64,000 nt of DNA, taken from assembly GCA_949482135.1 (NCBI GenBank), contig CASYFC010000002.1:124001-188000 (forward strand). The letters run 5' to 3'. The notes beneath the pieces were generated by a model. The model ran no database searches and was not told where the DNA came from. It saw nothing but the letters and a program-made list of their open reading frames with translations. Position numbers and translations under genes: made by a program. Origin of the DNA: an uncultured Clostridia bacterium (GTDB lineage: Bacteria > Bacillota > Clostridia > TANB77 > CAG-508). Positions within the stretch are counted from its first letter, which is position 1. Every line of letters starts with the position of its first letter. Below, piece after piece: positions 37,708-45,283 of the stretch.

Positions 37708-38772
37708 GTGAGCAATATTCGTAAAAACAATCCTAAATATATACTATGGAAAAAAAGAAATGATGAAAAAAGATTAAGAAATAGAATTAAAAAAACTGGA
37801 AAAAAAGTAAAAAGAAAAGAAATAAGTGAAGAAAAAAAGAATATAGCTCATTCAAAAGAATTTTATATTCCTCAAGTGTTTAGTATTATAAAGAATCCAG
37901 AAGAGACAATAAAATTTTTAAATGGTATGATTGATGATGTGGAAAAAGTTCGTAAAAAATATTTAAACAAAGATAAAAATGTAAAAACATTTTATTTAAA
38001 AATGAAAAATACTATAGAAATAACAGGCGATGCTTTAATGTATTTATTAACTATAATAAAGAATACTAGAGGTGATAAATTTGTGCCAATTAATTGGGTG
38101 GGCGATTTTCCTAAAGATGAAAAAAACAAAAAATTTTTACAAAACTCTGGTTATTTAAAGTATATGAAAACTGCTAAAGAAAATTTATTACAAACAAATG
38201 ATCATATACAAATAAAAAATGGACAAGGTTATGAATATAAAAGCGATGGGAAAATTATAGATATAAGACAAGAAATAATAGATTTTACTTGTGAAAAGTT
38301 AAAAAAAGATAAAACACAAATTAATTTTCTAATGACAATGTTGATTGAAATGATAACAAATATAAAAGACCATGCGTATGATAGAGAAAGTTTGTTTGAA
38401 CACAATTGGTATATTTTTGTTGAAAATTCTGATGATAAAATATTATATACTTTTATGGATAATGGATTAGGAATTCCTACAACTATTAAAAAAAGTAATT
38501 TTGAATTAATAAAAGAGAAACTATTGTTAGATAAAGAATATAAATATATAGAGGCTGGTGTAAGTGGAATAGAGAAAAGAAGTAAAACAGGATTGCTAGA
38601 AAGAGGTAATGGCTTACCTTCAATATATGAACAATATACTAGTAATAAAATAGATAATTTGGTTATAATATCAAATAAAGCTTATTACAAAAAAGAATGT
38701 CCTAGAGATTTAGAAAATAATTTAAATGGTACAATTTTCTACTGGGAAATAAACAAGGAGGAAAGTATATAG
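37708..38772 (+). CDS. Histidine-kinase-like ATPase (GHKL fold) of a three-gene cargo operon
   Basis: 354 residues from GTG 37708. The N-terminus is basic (about 1-40), then a region of unknown fold, then a GHKL ATPase with N-box MLIEMITNIKDHAYD near residue 213, FMDNGLGIP near 250 and the glycine-rich ERGNGLPSIYEQ near 305. No phospho-acceptor His domain or membrane segment is present, so it is more like an anti-sigma-type kinase or a stand-alone switch ATPase than a sensor kinase. The next gene, 1 bp away, is a STAS-like protein, the natural partner type. Confidence 0.8.
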   Translation: MSNIRKNNPKYILWKKRNDEKRLRNRIKKTGKKVKRKEISEEKKNIAHSKEFYIPQVFSIIKNPEETIKFLNGMIDDVEKVRKKYLNKDKNVKTFYLKMKNTIEITGDALMYLLTIIKNTRGDKFVPINWVGDFPKDEKNKKFLQNSGYLKYMKTAKENLLQTNDHIQIKNGQGYEYKSDGKIIDIRQEIIDFTCEKLKKDKTQINFLMTMLIEMITNIKDHAYDRESLFEHNWYIFVENSDDKILYTFMDNGLGIPTTIKKSNFELIKEKLLLDKEYKYIEAGVSGIEKRSKTGLLERGNGLPSIYEQYTSNKIDNLVIISNKAYYKKECPRDLENNLNGTIFYWEINKEESI

Positions 38773-38773
38773 T

Positions 38774-39127
38774 ATGGAAATTAATATTGTAAAAGAATAT
38801 ACAGATAAACCTGGTGCAAGGTATGAAAGCCAAGGGTCAAATTCTGGAGAAAAATTTAGAGATACAATTTTATATCCTAGATTTTTAGAAGCTTTGGAAA
38901 AGAATGAGAGTTTAATTGTTAATTTAGATGGTGGATATGGTTATGGTTCTTCCTTTTTAGAAGAATCGTTTGGTGGTTTAGTAAGAAGATTAAAGAAAGA
39001 AAATAATAATAACTATACTAAGGTTTTAGAAATAGTTATTATTTCTAATGATAATAAAACATGGTTGGAAAAAATAAAAGGATATATAACAGAAGCAATA
39101 AAAAATCCAATAAGAAAGGAGAATTAG
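38774..39127 (+). CDS. STAS-like protein (DUF4325 type)
   Basis: 117 residues. The core reads SLIVNLDGGYGYGSSFLEES, then FGGLVRRLKKEN and LEIVIISND, the beta-alpha pattern of STAS-like DUF4325 domains in which a helix follows the VNLD strand. Such proteins are often paired with GHKL ATPases, as here. It lacks an obvious conserved Ser/Thr phosphorylation site, although the GSS turn is a candidate. It probably relays the state of the ATPase to the membrane protein encoded 4 bp downstream. Confidence 0.77.
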   Translation: MEINIVKEYTDKPGARYESQGSNSGEKFRDTILYPRFLEALEKNESLIVNLDGGYGYGSSFLEESFGGLVRRLKKENNNNYTKVLEIVIISNDNKTWLEKIKGYITEAIKNPIRKEN

Positions 39128-39131
39128 TAAT

Positions 39132-39668
39132 ATGAAATTAAAAAATGTAATAATGTGTATAATATTAATAGTTCTTTCTCTTATATTTATTGGATTAGAA
39201 TGTCATTTCTCTGACAATGGATTATTTCAATATAATTTGATGGAGATTATAACAACAGTTGTTTTAGGTTTTGGGATATATTATTTAACCAAAATAAATG
39301 ATGATATAAAAAGTAAAAATGAAAAGATTGAAAATATTGTAGAATGGTTGAAGAGTAGATTTAAAGATACTTTTGATTCAGAAATAGAAACGAATAAATA
39401 TGCAGAATATTTACATACATTTAAATATATAGATAATAAATTAAAAGTTTTGGAAAAATTATCAACACATTTAAATTGTGATTCAGAAATAAAAGAAATA
39501 AAAAATGAAAAACAAAAATTAGATGAATTTATTACAGAAAATATAGGACAAGGAAATGAATATTTTCGAGGAGATTCTGTTAAAGAAAAAATACCTAATA
39601 TATTATGTAATATAGAAACTCATTTAGATAATATAATTCTTTTAATTTATGATATAAAAAATGATTAA
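39132..39668 (+). CDS. Two-TM coiled-coil membrane protein, third gene of the ATPase-STAS operon
   Basis: 178 residues with two membrane helices (about 5-25 and 38-58) and a long cytoplasmic helical part (LTKINDDIKSKNEKIENIVE and beyond). No known domain is recognised. Small two-helix membrane proteins at the end of multi-gene cargo operons are often effectors or sensors. The tight gene spacing argues that all three work together. A bidirectional terminator follows. Confidence 0.7.
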   Translation: MKLKNVIMCIILIVLSLIFIGLECHFSDNGLFQYNLMEIITTVVLGFGIYYLTKINDDIKSKNEKIENIVEWLKSRFKDTFDSEIETNKYAEYLHTFKYIDNKLKVLEKLSTHLNCDSEIKEIKNEKQKLDEFITENIGQGNEYFRGDSVKEKIPNILCNIETHLDNIILLIYDIKND

Positions 39669-39672
39669 TAAT

Positions 39673-39704
39673 AAAAGGGCATTCAAAATTTGAATGCCCT
39701 TTTA
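39673..39704. terminator. Bidirectional terminator between cargo operon and integrase 2
   Basis: AAAAGGGCATTCAAA and TTTGAATGCCCTTTT form a 15-bp perfect stem serving both converging transcription units. Confidence 0.9.
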
Positions 39705-39722
39705 TAGTCAGTTTATTAAAAA

Positions 39723-40949
39723 TTATCTTAGGTATGAAGCATCATCTTCACGAGAGGTATTATCTGCTAATTGGAATTGTGAACTTGTATTTAAAATATT
39801 ATTATTTATAAAGTATTCATTTACTTTTTCCATTTCTTCCATTTTATATTTGTTGAAAATAGAAGTATAGGTATTTAGAGTAATACTAATATCAGTATGT
39901 CCCATTAATCTTTGAAGTGCAACAGCCCTCATACCAGATTCAATACAACGAGTTCCATAAGTATGCCTTAATATATGTGTTGAAATTGGAGATTCAATAT
40001 TAAGTTTTTTTGCAATATTTTTAAGTTGTCTGTTAATTGTTGAGTGATGAACAAGATGTCCTTCGGGAGTTGCAAATAATAAGTTATTTTTCTGCTCTTT
40101 TGCAATTTCAATTTGTTCTATTATAAGATTTCTTAAGAAGTCTGGAATAGGCAATTCACGTTGACCAGCATAGGTTTTTGTAGTTTTACCAATACATACT
40201 TTGTCATCAATATCTGTTGTTAGAGTTTTATCAACAGAAAGAATACCTCTTTGAAGATTTATATCTCCAATTTGTAATGCTAAAGCTTCTCCAACACGAA
40301 GCCCCATATATAATTCAATTAATAAACAATTTTTATAAGGCATTTCACTTGGAGATTTTGAAACAAGATAATCAGTTAATATTTTTTGCTCATCTACTTG
40401 TAGAGCTTCAAAAACTTTATCAGGCTTTTTACTTTTGGGTTTTATAACATCAACCATAGGATTTTCGTGTATGTAACCTTTATTAAGTGAATGTAGAAAA
40501 GCATTTTTTATTTGAAAATAAACTTTTTCCAATGAAGAGTTACTATAAGATTCTGTTAAAGTATTTAAGTAGTTTTGTATTTCATCACTAGTAATTTCAT
40601 TTATTTTCTTTTTAGATAAATAGCATTTATTAATAATTCTAATAGTGTCCATTGTTCGAGCATAACATCTGTCTGTAATTAAGTTAGAGTCATATTTCTT
40701 TTGTAGTAAAAATTCAATTAATTTTCCAAGAGTAATACCTTTATTTTCTATATAAGCTTTTGAATTTTTTTGTAAATAATATTCAGATAAGTATTCTTCA
40801 GCTTTTTCTTTTGTTTTAAAAGATTTTCTAAATCTTTTCTTATCACCAGTTATGGAATTTGTTTCGTAATATTCATAAATCCAATTATCTCTTTGTTTGT
40901 TATAATAAATTGAACCAAAAGTATTATTATTTTTCATAAATTTCACCAT
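39723..40949 (-). CDS. int: Tyrosine integrase of element 2 (Tn916 Int-like)
   Basis: 408 residues with the same three-domain plan as the element 1 integrase and the catalytic segments GLRVGEALALQ, HILRHTYGTR, LMGHTDISIT and Tyr in LNTYTSIF. The catalytic halves of the two integrases are near identical over long stretches (GTRCIESGMRAVALQRL), matching their common core site. The N-terminal arm-binding parts differ more, matching their different arm sites. The start at ATG 40949 has AAAGG 5 nt upstream; the ATG 12 nt further in is an alternative. Confidence 0.95.
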   Translation of the reverse strand: MVKFMKNNNTFGSIYYNKQRDNWIYEYYETNSITGDKKRFRKSFKTKEKAEEYLSEYYLQKNSKAYIENKGITLGKLIEFLLQKKYDSNLITDRCYARTMDTIRIINKCYLSKKKINEITSDEIQNYLNTLTESYSNSSLEKVYFQIKNAFLHSLNKGYIHENPMVDVIKPKSKKPDKVFEALQVDEQKILTDYLVSKSPSEMPYKNCLLIELYMGLRVGEALALQIGDINLQRGILSVDKTLTTDIDDKVCIGKTTKTYAGQRELPIPDFLRNLIIEQIEIAKEQKNNLLFATPEGHLVHHSTINRQLKNIAKKLNIESPISTHILRHTYGTRCIESGMRAVALQRLMGHTDISITLNTYTSIFNKYKMEEMEKVNEYFINNNILNTSSQFQLADNTSREDDASYLR

Positions 40950-40960
40950 TAAAACCTTTC

Positions 40961-42013
40961 TTAAACTCTATATTTTTCATCTTCTGTATCAATTAATAAA
41001 GAATCTTTATCTTGAATTAAATCATCTTGTTTTTGATTCTCATTGATTTCTTTTTGAGTTATGTAATTATCAACAAATGACTTTAATTTTTGAAAAGACC
41101 AGCCTATTAAATGGCTGATACATTCAAATGAGTTTTGAATGTATTGGTTGAGTCTGTTACAATTTTTTTCTATTTTGTGATAATTTTTCTTTAATGTTGA
41201 ATATTTGTGATTCAAATCATCAATAGTTTTTTGATTTATTTCATTAATACTTTTTATCTTTGTGTATTGCTGTGTTAAAGTATTACATTTCGTTATAACT
41301 TTTTTGTAATGCTTTTTGATTTCATCTACATTGTCAGTCTTTAGTTCTTGTTCAATATGTAAAGTAGTTTTATTGAAATATTGTTGTTCCTCGTAGTTAG
41401 TTATTACTTTTAAATCTCTAATGTTTAAATGAGTATTTTCAATATTTTTACTACGTTCTAAATAAAAACCACACTTAATCATATATTTGTAATAGTTATC
41501 TTGTAGAGATTTATAACTATTTTTGCCATACCAAAATTCAGTACAAGATATTTTATCTATATTTTTTCCAGTTTTTTTATCAATTGTATGAACAACTGGT
41601 ATATAGACTAAGTGCATATGCGGATTGGATTCGTCCATATGAACTCTTGCTGATAAAATATACTCGCTACCTAAATTCTTATAGTTAGAGATAAATTGAT
41701 AAGCACATTTAAAATATCTCTTTGTTTCTTCTGCATCAATGTTGATAAAAAATTCAGGACTAGCAGTTATGATATATTCGCAAGCAATATTATTTGTTAC
41801 TTTCATTTGACCTTTTAAGTTATATTTCTTTTTAATATCATTAAATTTGGTATTGTAAGGAGAATTACATTGTTTAAGAGAATAGTTAAGATAGCTTTTA
41901 CTTCTATCAATATTTGTATTAGAATAATTAGTATTTTTTCTTTCATTATGTCTATATATAATGTTTAATTCTTTTCTTTTGTATTTGGAATTACGAATAA
42001 TAGCGAAAGCCAA
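40961..42013 (-). CDS. mobV: MobV-family relaxase of element 2
   Basis: I place the start at TTG 42013 (AGG six to eight nt upstream), giving 350 residues from MAFAIIRNSKYK; the GTG at 42022 lies within the ribosome site. Family motifs are NIIYRHNERKNTNYSN and HMDESNPHMHLVYIPV, with a coiled-coil C-terminus. It is a homolog of the element 1 relaxase at 32301. It lies directly upstream of the integrase (11-bp gap) with no excisionase gene between. Confidence 0.92.
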   Translation of the reverse strand: MAFAIIRNSKYKRKELNIIYRHNERKNTNYSNTNIDRSKSYLNYSLKQCNSPYNTKFNDIKKKYNLKGQMKVTNNIACEYIITASPEFFINIDAEETKRYFKCAYQFISNYKNLGSEYILSARVHMDESNPHMHLVYIPVVHTIDKKTGKNIDKISCTEFWYGKNSYKSLQDNYYKYMIKCGFYLERSKNIENTHLNIRDLKVITNYEEQQYFNKTTLHIEQELKTDNVDEIKKHYKKVITKCNTLTQQYTKIKSINEINQKTIDDLNHKYSTLKKNYHKIEKNCNRLNQYIQNSFECISHLIGWSFQKLKSFVDNYITQKEINENQKQDDLIQDKDSLLIDTEDEKYRV

Positions 42014-42094
42014 GTGCAACACCTCATTTCAATTAATTTTCTTATTAACTTTTCAATGTGCTACTTGGGGTTCTATATAGAGCAGTTTTTAAGT

Positions 42095-42157
42095 GCTATA
42101 ACATACTAAAGTACTTTCTTCGAAAGAACTTTGTATGATTAGGGGATTTCCCCTAAT
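42095..42157 (-). promoter_or_regulatory. oriT: oriT of element 2 (pMV158/MobV type)
   Basis: On the minus strand, hairpin AAAGT-CTTTC-GAA-GAAAG-ACTTT (42132-42108, one mismatch pair) is followed by TAGTATG|TTATAGC; the predicted nick is between 42102 and 42101. The flanking hairpin ATTAGGGG/CCCCTAAT (42138-42157) is conserved with element 1 while the nick-proximal hairpin has changed sequence but kept its stem. Confidence 0.8.
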
Positions 42158-42167
42158 AACCCCTTGG

Positions 42168-42324
42168 ACTTAATTAATTTAGTAATATTTAAGTTTTTTC
42201 AAAACTAAATATTAAAATTAATTAAGTATAAAATAATCTCCGAAATATATTTGAAAATTATTCAAGTATATTCATTCGCTTATTTTATTTACTAAAATTC
42301 AAGTTTGAAACTGAATTTTAGTAA
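42168..42324. other. Two long hairpins next to oriT, candidate single-strand origin
   Basis: ACTTAATTAATTT and following (42168-42197) pairs with the stretch 42201-42227, and TTACTAAAATTCAAGTTT (42289-42306) pairs with AAACTGAATTTTAGTAA (42308-42324) with one bulge. They occupy the same place relative to oriT as the hairpins in element 1. The remainder of 42325-42918 holds GTTGAAAA-like repeats and no gene I can support. Confidence 0.45.
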
Positions 42325-42918
42325 GAGAATAATTATAAATAATTATTCTTTTTTAGCCATACTTCGTTAGTATAATTAAGTAATACATAAGTAGGAGATA
42401 GAGCATAAATAATCGCCGTCCTTTCTATTAAAATTTAGATGCTTACGCCAGAGAAAAAAATTTGCTTTTGCTTAAGAAGTAGTAATGAATAACGTTGAAA
42501 ACGTTTGAAAAGTGTTGAAAAAGGTTGAGAAAAAGCCTTATAAACGCACGAAATACACAAAACATAAAATGTTTTGTGTATTTTCTGATACAAAATTATT
42601 CAATTATTTAAAAATTTCCTGACACATATAAAGACACTTTTGAGCGCAATTATACAATATATATTATATCACAAAATTATGTAAACTTCAACAACTTATC
42701 CCTAACAAAAATCATTAAATAGTGAATTGAAAAAAATCTAACATTTTTATATAATTTAGTCAGATTTTTAAAAAATATATAAATATAAAATAGAAAAAAT
42801 CTTGATATGCTAGTAAAGTTATATATTTAGTTTTTAGAAGAATACAAAATTGCAGTTCGATTATTAATGTGTTTTTTTTAGTATAATATAATCAATTTAA
42901 GGAAAGGAGAAACAATAT

Positions 42919-43824
42919 ATGTCAAATAAAGAAATGTCTAATACATTAGAAAAAGTAATAAACTATATAGAAAGCAAAATTAAAAATGAAGAAATTATAA
43001 GTAATAAGAATATTGCTCAATATATAGGTTATGATGAACAATACTTATCTAAAAAATTTAGAGATACTTTTGGTATGACAATACAAAAATACATTACTAA
43101 AAGGAAAATGGATTTTGCATCAAGAGATTTGCTAAAAACAAGTGATTTAGTTAGGACAATAGCTTCCAAATATGGATACAGTGAAGATGGTTTTATTAAA
43201 GCTTTTACGAAATTTAATAAAATTACGCCAAAACAATTTCGAAAAAATGGAGTAATGCGAAATGAATTTGGTAGAGTAATAACTTATGATGATTATGAAA
43301 AAGAATTAACAGATTTTTTTAGATTTGAGTCATATGAAATAAGAGAAAAAAATGAAATAAAACTTATTGGATTAATTGAAAATTCAGAATTTATGAATAC
43401 TAATTTTTATATGGAATGTATGTATTTTTTAGAAGGTAAATTGAAAGAAGAATTAGGAGAATGTATAAGTGATAACTTTGTTGAATTAAAACAATTTCAA
43501 GAAAATCATTTTGAATATATGCTAGCAACTATATATAATGAATTTGATGAATATTCAAATTCATTAAAAATAAAAATATTACCAAAACAAAAATGGTTGA
43601 TAATTAAAGGAAAAAGCTTTTCCAAAAAAGAAGCTATTGAGTATTCAACTTCTTATGGTATTAATAAAATATTGCCAAATTTAAAAGAATATAAAGAAAA
43701 CTTAAATAGTTACACTATAGCTTTTGACAGATATAATTTTATAGAATATTCTGAAGAATTAACTGAAGAACCAATAAAATTAAATGTAGGAGTTGAAGTA
43801 TGGATACCTATAATAGAAAAATAA
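42919..43824 (+). CDS. AraC-family regulator with GyrI-like effector domain
   Basis: 301 residues. The N-terminal AraC helix-turn-helix pair covers about residues 10-112 (IAQYIGYDEQYLSKKFRDTF and GYSEDGFIKAFTKFNKITP). The C-terminal half is a GyrI/SOUL-type ligand-binding domain (FFRFESYEIREKNEIKLIGL, then IKLNVGVEVWIPI). Proteins of this kind sense small molecules or drugs, like Rob/BmrR types. The ribosome site is GGAAAGGAG. It heads a probable three-gene operon; its last 25 nt overlap the next gene. Confidence 0.88.
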   Translation: MSNKEMSNTLEKVINYIESKIKNEEIISNKNIAQYIGYDEQYLSKKFRDTFGMTIQKYITKRKMDFASRDLLKTSDLVRTIASKYGYSEDGFIKAFTKFNKITPKQFRKNGVMRNEFGRVITYDDYEKELTDFFRFESYEIREKNEIKLIGLIENSEFMNTNFYMECMYFLEGKLKEELGECISDNFVELKQFQENHFEYMLATIYNEFDEYSNSLKIKILPKQKWLIIKGKSFSKKEAIEYSTSYGINKILPNLKEYKENLNSYTIAFDRYNFIEYSEELTEEPIKLNVGVEVWIPIIEK

Positions 43825-44258
43825 TTAATTCAAATTCTATAACAATGTCTGAATTAGGAATGTTGTTTTTAGAATCAAAGTATAAAAATATTTCTATGAT
43901 AAGTTATGGAACATATCAAAATAGGATTCGAATAATTAATGAATACTTTGGAGATGTAAAATTAAATAGTATCACGGAATGTAATATAAAAGAATTTGAA
44001 TATTATTTAATTGAGAAGAAAGAATGGAAATATATAAAAAAACCAAGCAATTATTCTGTAAAAATGATAATAAATACTTTACGAGAAGAATTAAATAAAG
44101 CAATTAGTTGGAACTTAATAAAAGAAATTCCTCAAAATAAAAATACTAATATAGTATTTACGAAAGATGAATCTCAAATAAAAAATATTAATGAGCTACT
44201 AATAGAATTAGAACAAAAAAGAGTTTTAGATAAAATTGAAAGTATATTTAAGTTGTGA
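43800..44258 (+). CDS. Integrase-like core-binding-domain protein lacking the catalytic domain
   Basis: 152 residues from ATG 43800, which has AGGAG 7 nt upstream inside the regulator gene. The sequence LGMLFLESKYKNISMISYGT then RIRIINEYFGDVKLNSITE and FEYYLIEKKEW matches the SAM-like core-binding domain of tyrosine recombinases. It stops before any Arg-His-Arg-Tyr catalytic residues. It is either a decayed recombinase or a DNA-binding accessory factor; preserved start signals and translational overlap favour a functional protein. Confidence 0.65.
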   Translation: MDTYNRKIINSNSITMSELGMLFLESKYKNISMISYGTYQNRIRIINEYFGDVKLNSITECNIKEFEYYLIEKKEWKYIKKPSNYSVKMIINTLREELNKAISWNLIKEIPQNKNTNIVFTKDESQIKNINELLIELEQKRVLDKIESIFKL

Positions 44259-44265
44259 GGTGTAT

Positions 44266-44544
44266 ATGGAAAAAAGAGAAGCATATAATGGTTATAAAGA
44301 AAAATATATGAATGGAAAAGAATTAAAAGAATTTTTATCAGATGCATATGAAACATTTGGAAGGCATCATCAACAAGTACATAGTACAAGAATAAATTTT
44401 AAGTATTTTCCAAAAATAAAAGATGATGAAAATTATAGAGTATTTTTAAATGAATATTTTATTAAAATTCTAACTGCAGATAATGATGAGAGTTTATATT
44501 TTATTGGTTATACAAAAGAGAAACCAAAATGGGCAAAAGATTAA
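44266..44544 (+). CDS. Small protein of unknown function in the AraC operon
   Basis: Start chosen at ATG 44266, 5 nt after GAGG, giving 92 residues; an in-frame upstream ATG at 44236 has no ribosome site and overlaps the preceding gene. The product is charged and soluble (ELKEFLSDAYETFGRHHQQV, DNDESLYFIGYTKEKPKWA). I do not recognise it. Confidence 0.6.
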   Translation: MEKREAYNGYKEKYMNGKELKEFLSDAYETFGRHHQQVHSTRINFKYFPKIKDDENYRVFLNEYFIKILTADNDESLYFIGYTKEKPKWAKD

Positions 44545-44562
44545 TTGAATATTTAAAATTAT

Positions 44563-44591
44563 TTGACATATAATAAAAAATAAGCTATAAT
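44563..44591 (+). promoter_or_regulatory. Promoter of the type I antitoxin RNA
   Basis: TTGACA at 44563 and TATAAT at 44586: perfect consensus with a 17-bp spacer and no ORF downstream on this strand. Confidence 0.88.
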
Positions 44592-44597
44592 ATATAT

Positions 44598-44671
44598 AGC
44601 TTAAGCAAGAGAATAAATCAAAAGAACTTAAGTGTTCACAGAGATATGTTGACCGCATATCTCATTTTTTT
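44598..44671 (+). ncRNA. Type I antitoxin RNA (par RNA II-like)
   Basis: A predicted transcript of about 74 nt ends in a terminator hairpin GAGATATG-TTGACCG-CATATCTC (44641-44663) with a T tract. Two parts are complementary to the convergently transcribed toxin mRNA. TAAATCAAAAGAACT and TGTTCAC at 44614-44639 match the complement of the toxin ribosome-site/start region (44791-44817). The loop TTGACC is complementary to GGTCAA in the loop of the toxin terminator. This is the two-contact logic of the par (Fst/RNA II) locus of pAD1. Confidence 0.78.
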
Positions 44672-44680
44672 GTAAAAAAT

Positions 44681-44705
44681 AAAGGCAGTTGACCAGACTG
44701 CCTTT
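44681..44705 (-). terminator. Terminator of the type I toxin mRNA
   Basis: AAAGGCAGT and ACTGCCTTT form a 9-bp stem; on the minus strand the hairpin is followed by ATTTTTT. Its 7-nt loop, with the closing pair, contains GGTCAA, complementary to the antitoxin loop. Confidence 0.88.
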
Positions 44706-44718
44706 GATTAGTTTTGCA

Positions 44719-44808
44719 CTAATCTTGAGAATTTTGGTTTTCATCATCTTTACTATTACTTAATAATAATAATATGATTAATCTCCAAATTAAATCAAAA
44801 GAACTCAA
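44719..44808 (-). CDS. Small hydrophobic type I toxin peptide (29 aa, Fst-like plan)
   Basis: The ORF starts at TTG 44808, 8 nt after AGGAGG, and ends at TAG 44719. The 29-residue peptide has a short hydrophobic helix (FDLIWRLIILLLL) and a charged tail (SNSKDDENQNSQD), the plan of Fst/Ldr-type membrane toxins, though the sequence is not a clear match to a named one. It has its own promoter and terminator. A convergent RNA is complementary to its ribosome site, which strongly supports a type I toxin. Confidence 0.75.
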   Translation of the reverse strand: MSSFDLIWRLIILLLLSNSKDDENQNSQD

Positions 44809-44856
44809 AATGTTCACCTCCTTCCATAAAGATTTCCTTATGAAAAGGATGTTATA

Positions 44857-44891
44857 ATTATAATCTAAAAGTTCAGTAATATCAAGGTTAA
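44857..44891 (-). promoter_or_regulatory. Promoter of the type I toxin mRNA
   Basis: On the minus strand TTGATA, a 17-bp spacer and TATAAT lie about 50 nt upstream of the toxin start. The leader contains CCTTTTCATAAGG, a small hairpin that could hide the ribosome site, as in par leaders. Confidence 0.65.
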
Positions 44892-44904
44892 AAACATTTT
44901 TTTA

Positions 44905-44915
44905 TTACCCAACAA
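44905..44915. promoter_or_regulatory. Candidate integrase arm-type site, element 2 inner right copy
   Basis: TTACCCAACAA followed by AAA and about 25 bp later ACTATGTTTTTG. The same pattern is repeated at 45284-45331, next to the true att core. Confidence 0.55.
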
Positions 44916-45025
44916 AATGATAAAAAACATTGATAAATGTACTATGTTTTTGGTAAAATAATCGGAAGTAAAAATATTGTAAAAAAATATGTGTTTAGAA
45001 ATGAAAATAAAAATAGATTATTGTA

Positions 45026-45055
45026 TTGACTAAATTTATATAAGTGTATTAATAT
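45026..45055 (+). promoter_or_regulatory. Promoter of the orphan type III antitoxin RNA
   Basis: TTGACT at 45026 and TAATAT at 45050 with an 18-bp spacer, the same spacing as in the element 1 locus. Confidence 0.6.
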
Positions 45056-45071
45056 ATAGTTAGTCCAATAA

Positions 45072-45213
45072 AAATGTTAACCGCAACCCTATTTGCGAAA
45101 TATAAATGTATAGGTGAAAAAATGTTACTCGCAAACCCACTTGCGACAAATAAATGCGTGGGTGGACAAATGAAAAATCTCATTTAGTGTTATCTAGCAT
45201 TATTTGAGATTTT
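45072..45213 (+). ncRNA. Orphan type III antitoxin RNA (CptI-like), no toxin gene
   Basis: Two 48-nt units start with AAATGTTA at 45072 and 45120. Unit 1 is nearly identical to unit 1 of element 1. Unit 2 keeps the fold with changed bases: stem TCGCAA/TTGCGA and loop ACCCAC pairing with a downstream GTGGGT, against TCGGAG/CTCCGA and CCTAC/GTAGG in element 1. The terminator AAAATCTCA/TGAGATTTT (45174-45213) follows. No toxin ORF lies between here and the element end at 45345. Confidence 0.82.
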
Positions 45214-45283
45214 TTGTTTTAATTTCAAATTATTTAACATTATTGATTAGTATTTTTAGAAAATAACTATTATTGCCAACACT

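Noticed and set aside
42361-42420. 17-aa minus-strand hydrophobic peptide after a GAAAGGA-like site
   Set aside because: Very short, no terminator or partner RNA, and no counterpart in element 1; could be chance.
44641-44663. Attenuator for a gene downstream of 44545
   Set aside because: No gene follows on the plus strand; the hairpin ends a short RNA that is complementary to the convergent peptide mRNA, so the antitoxin explanation is better.
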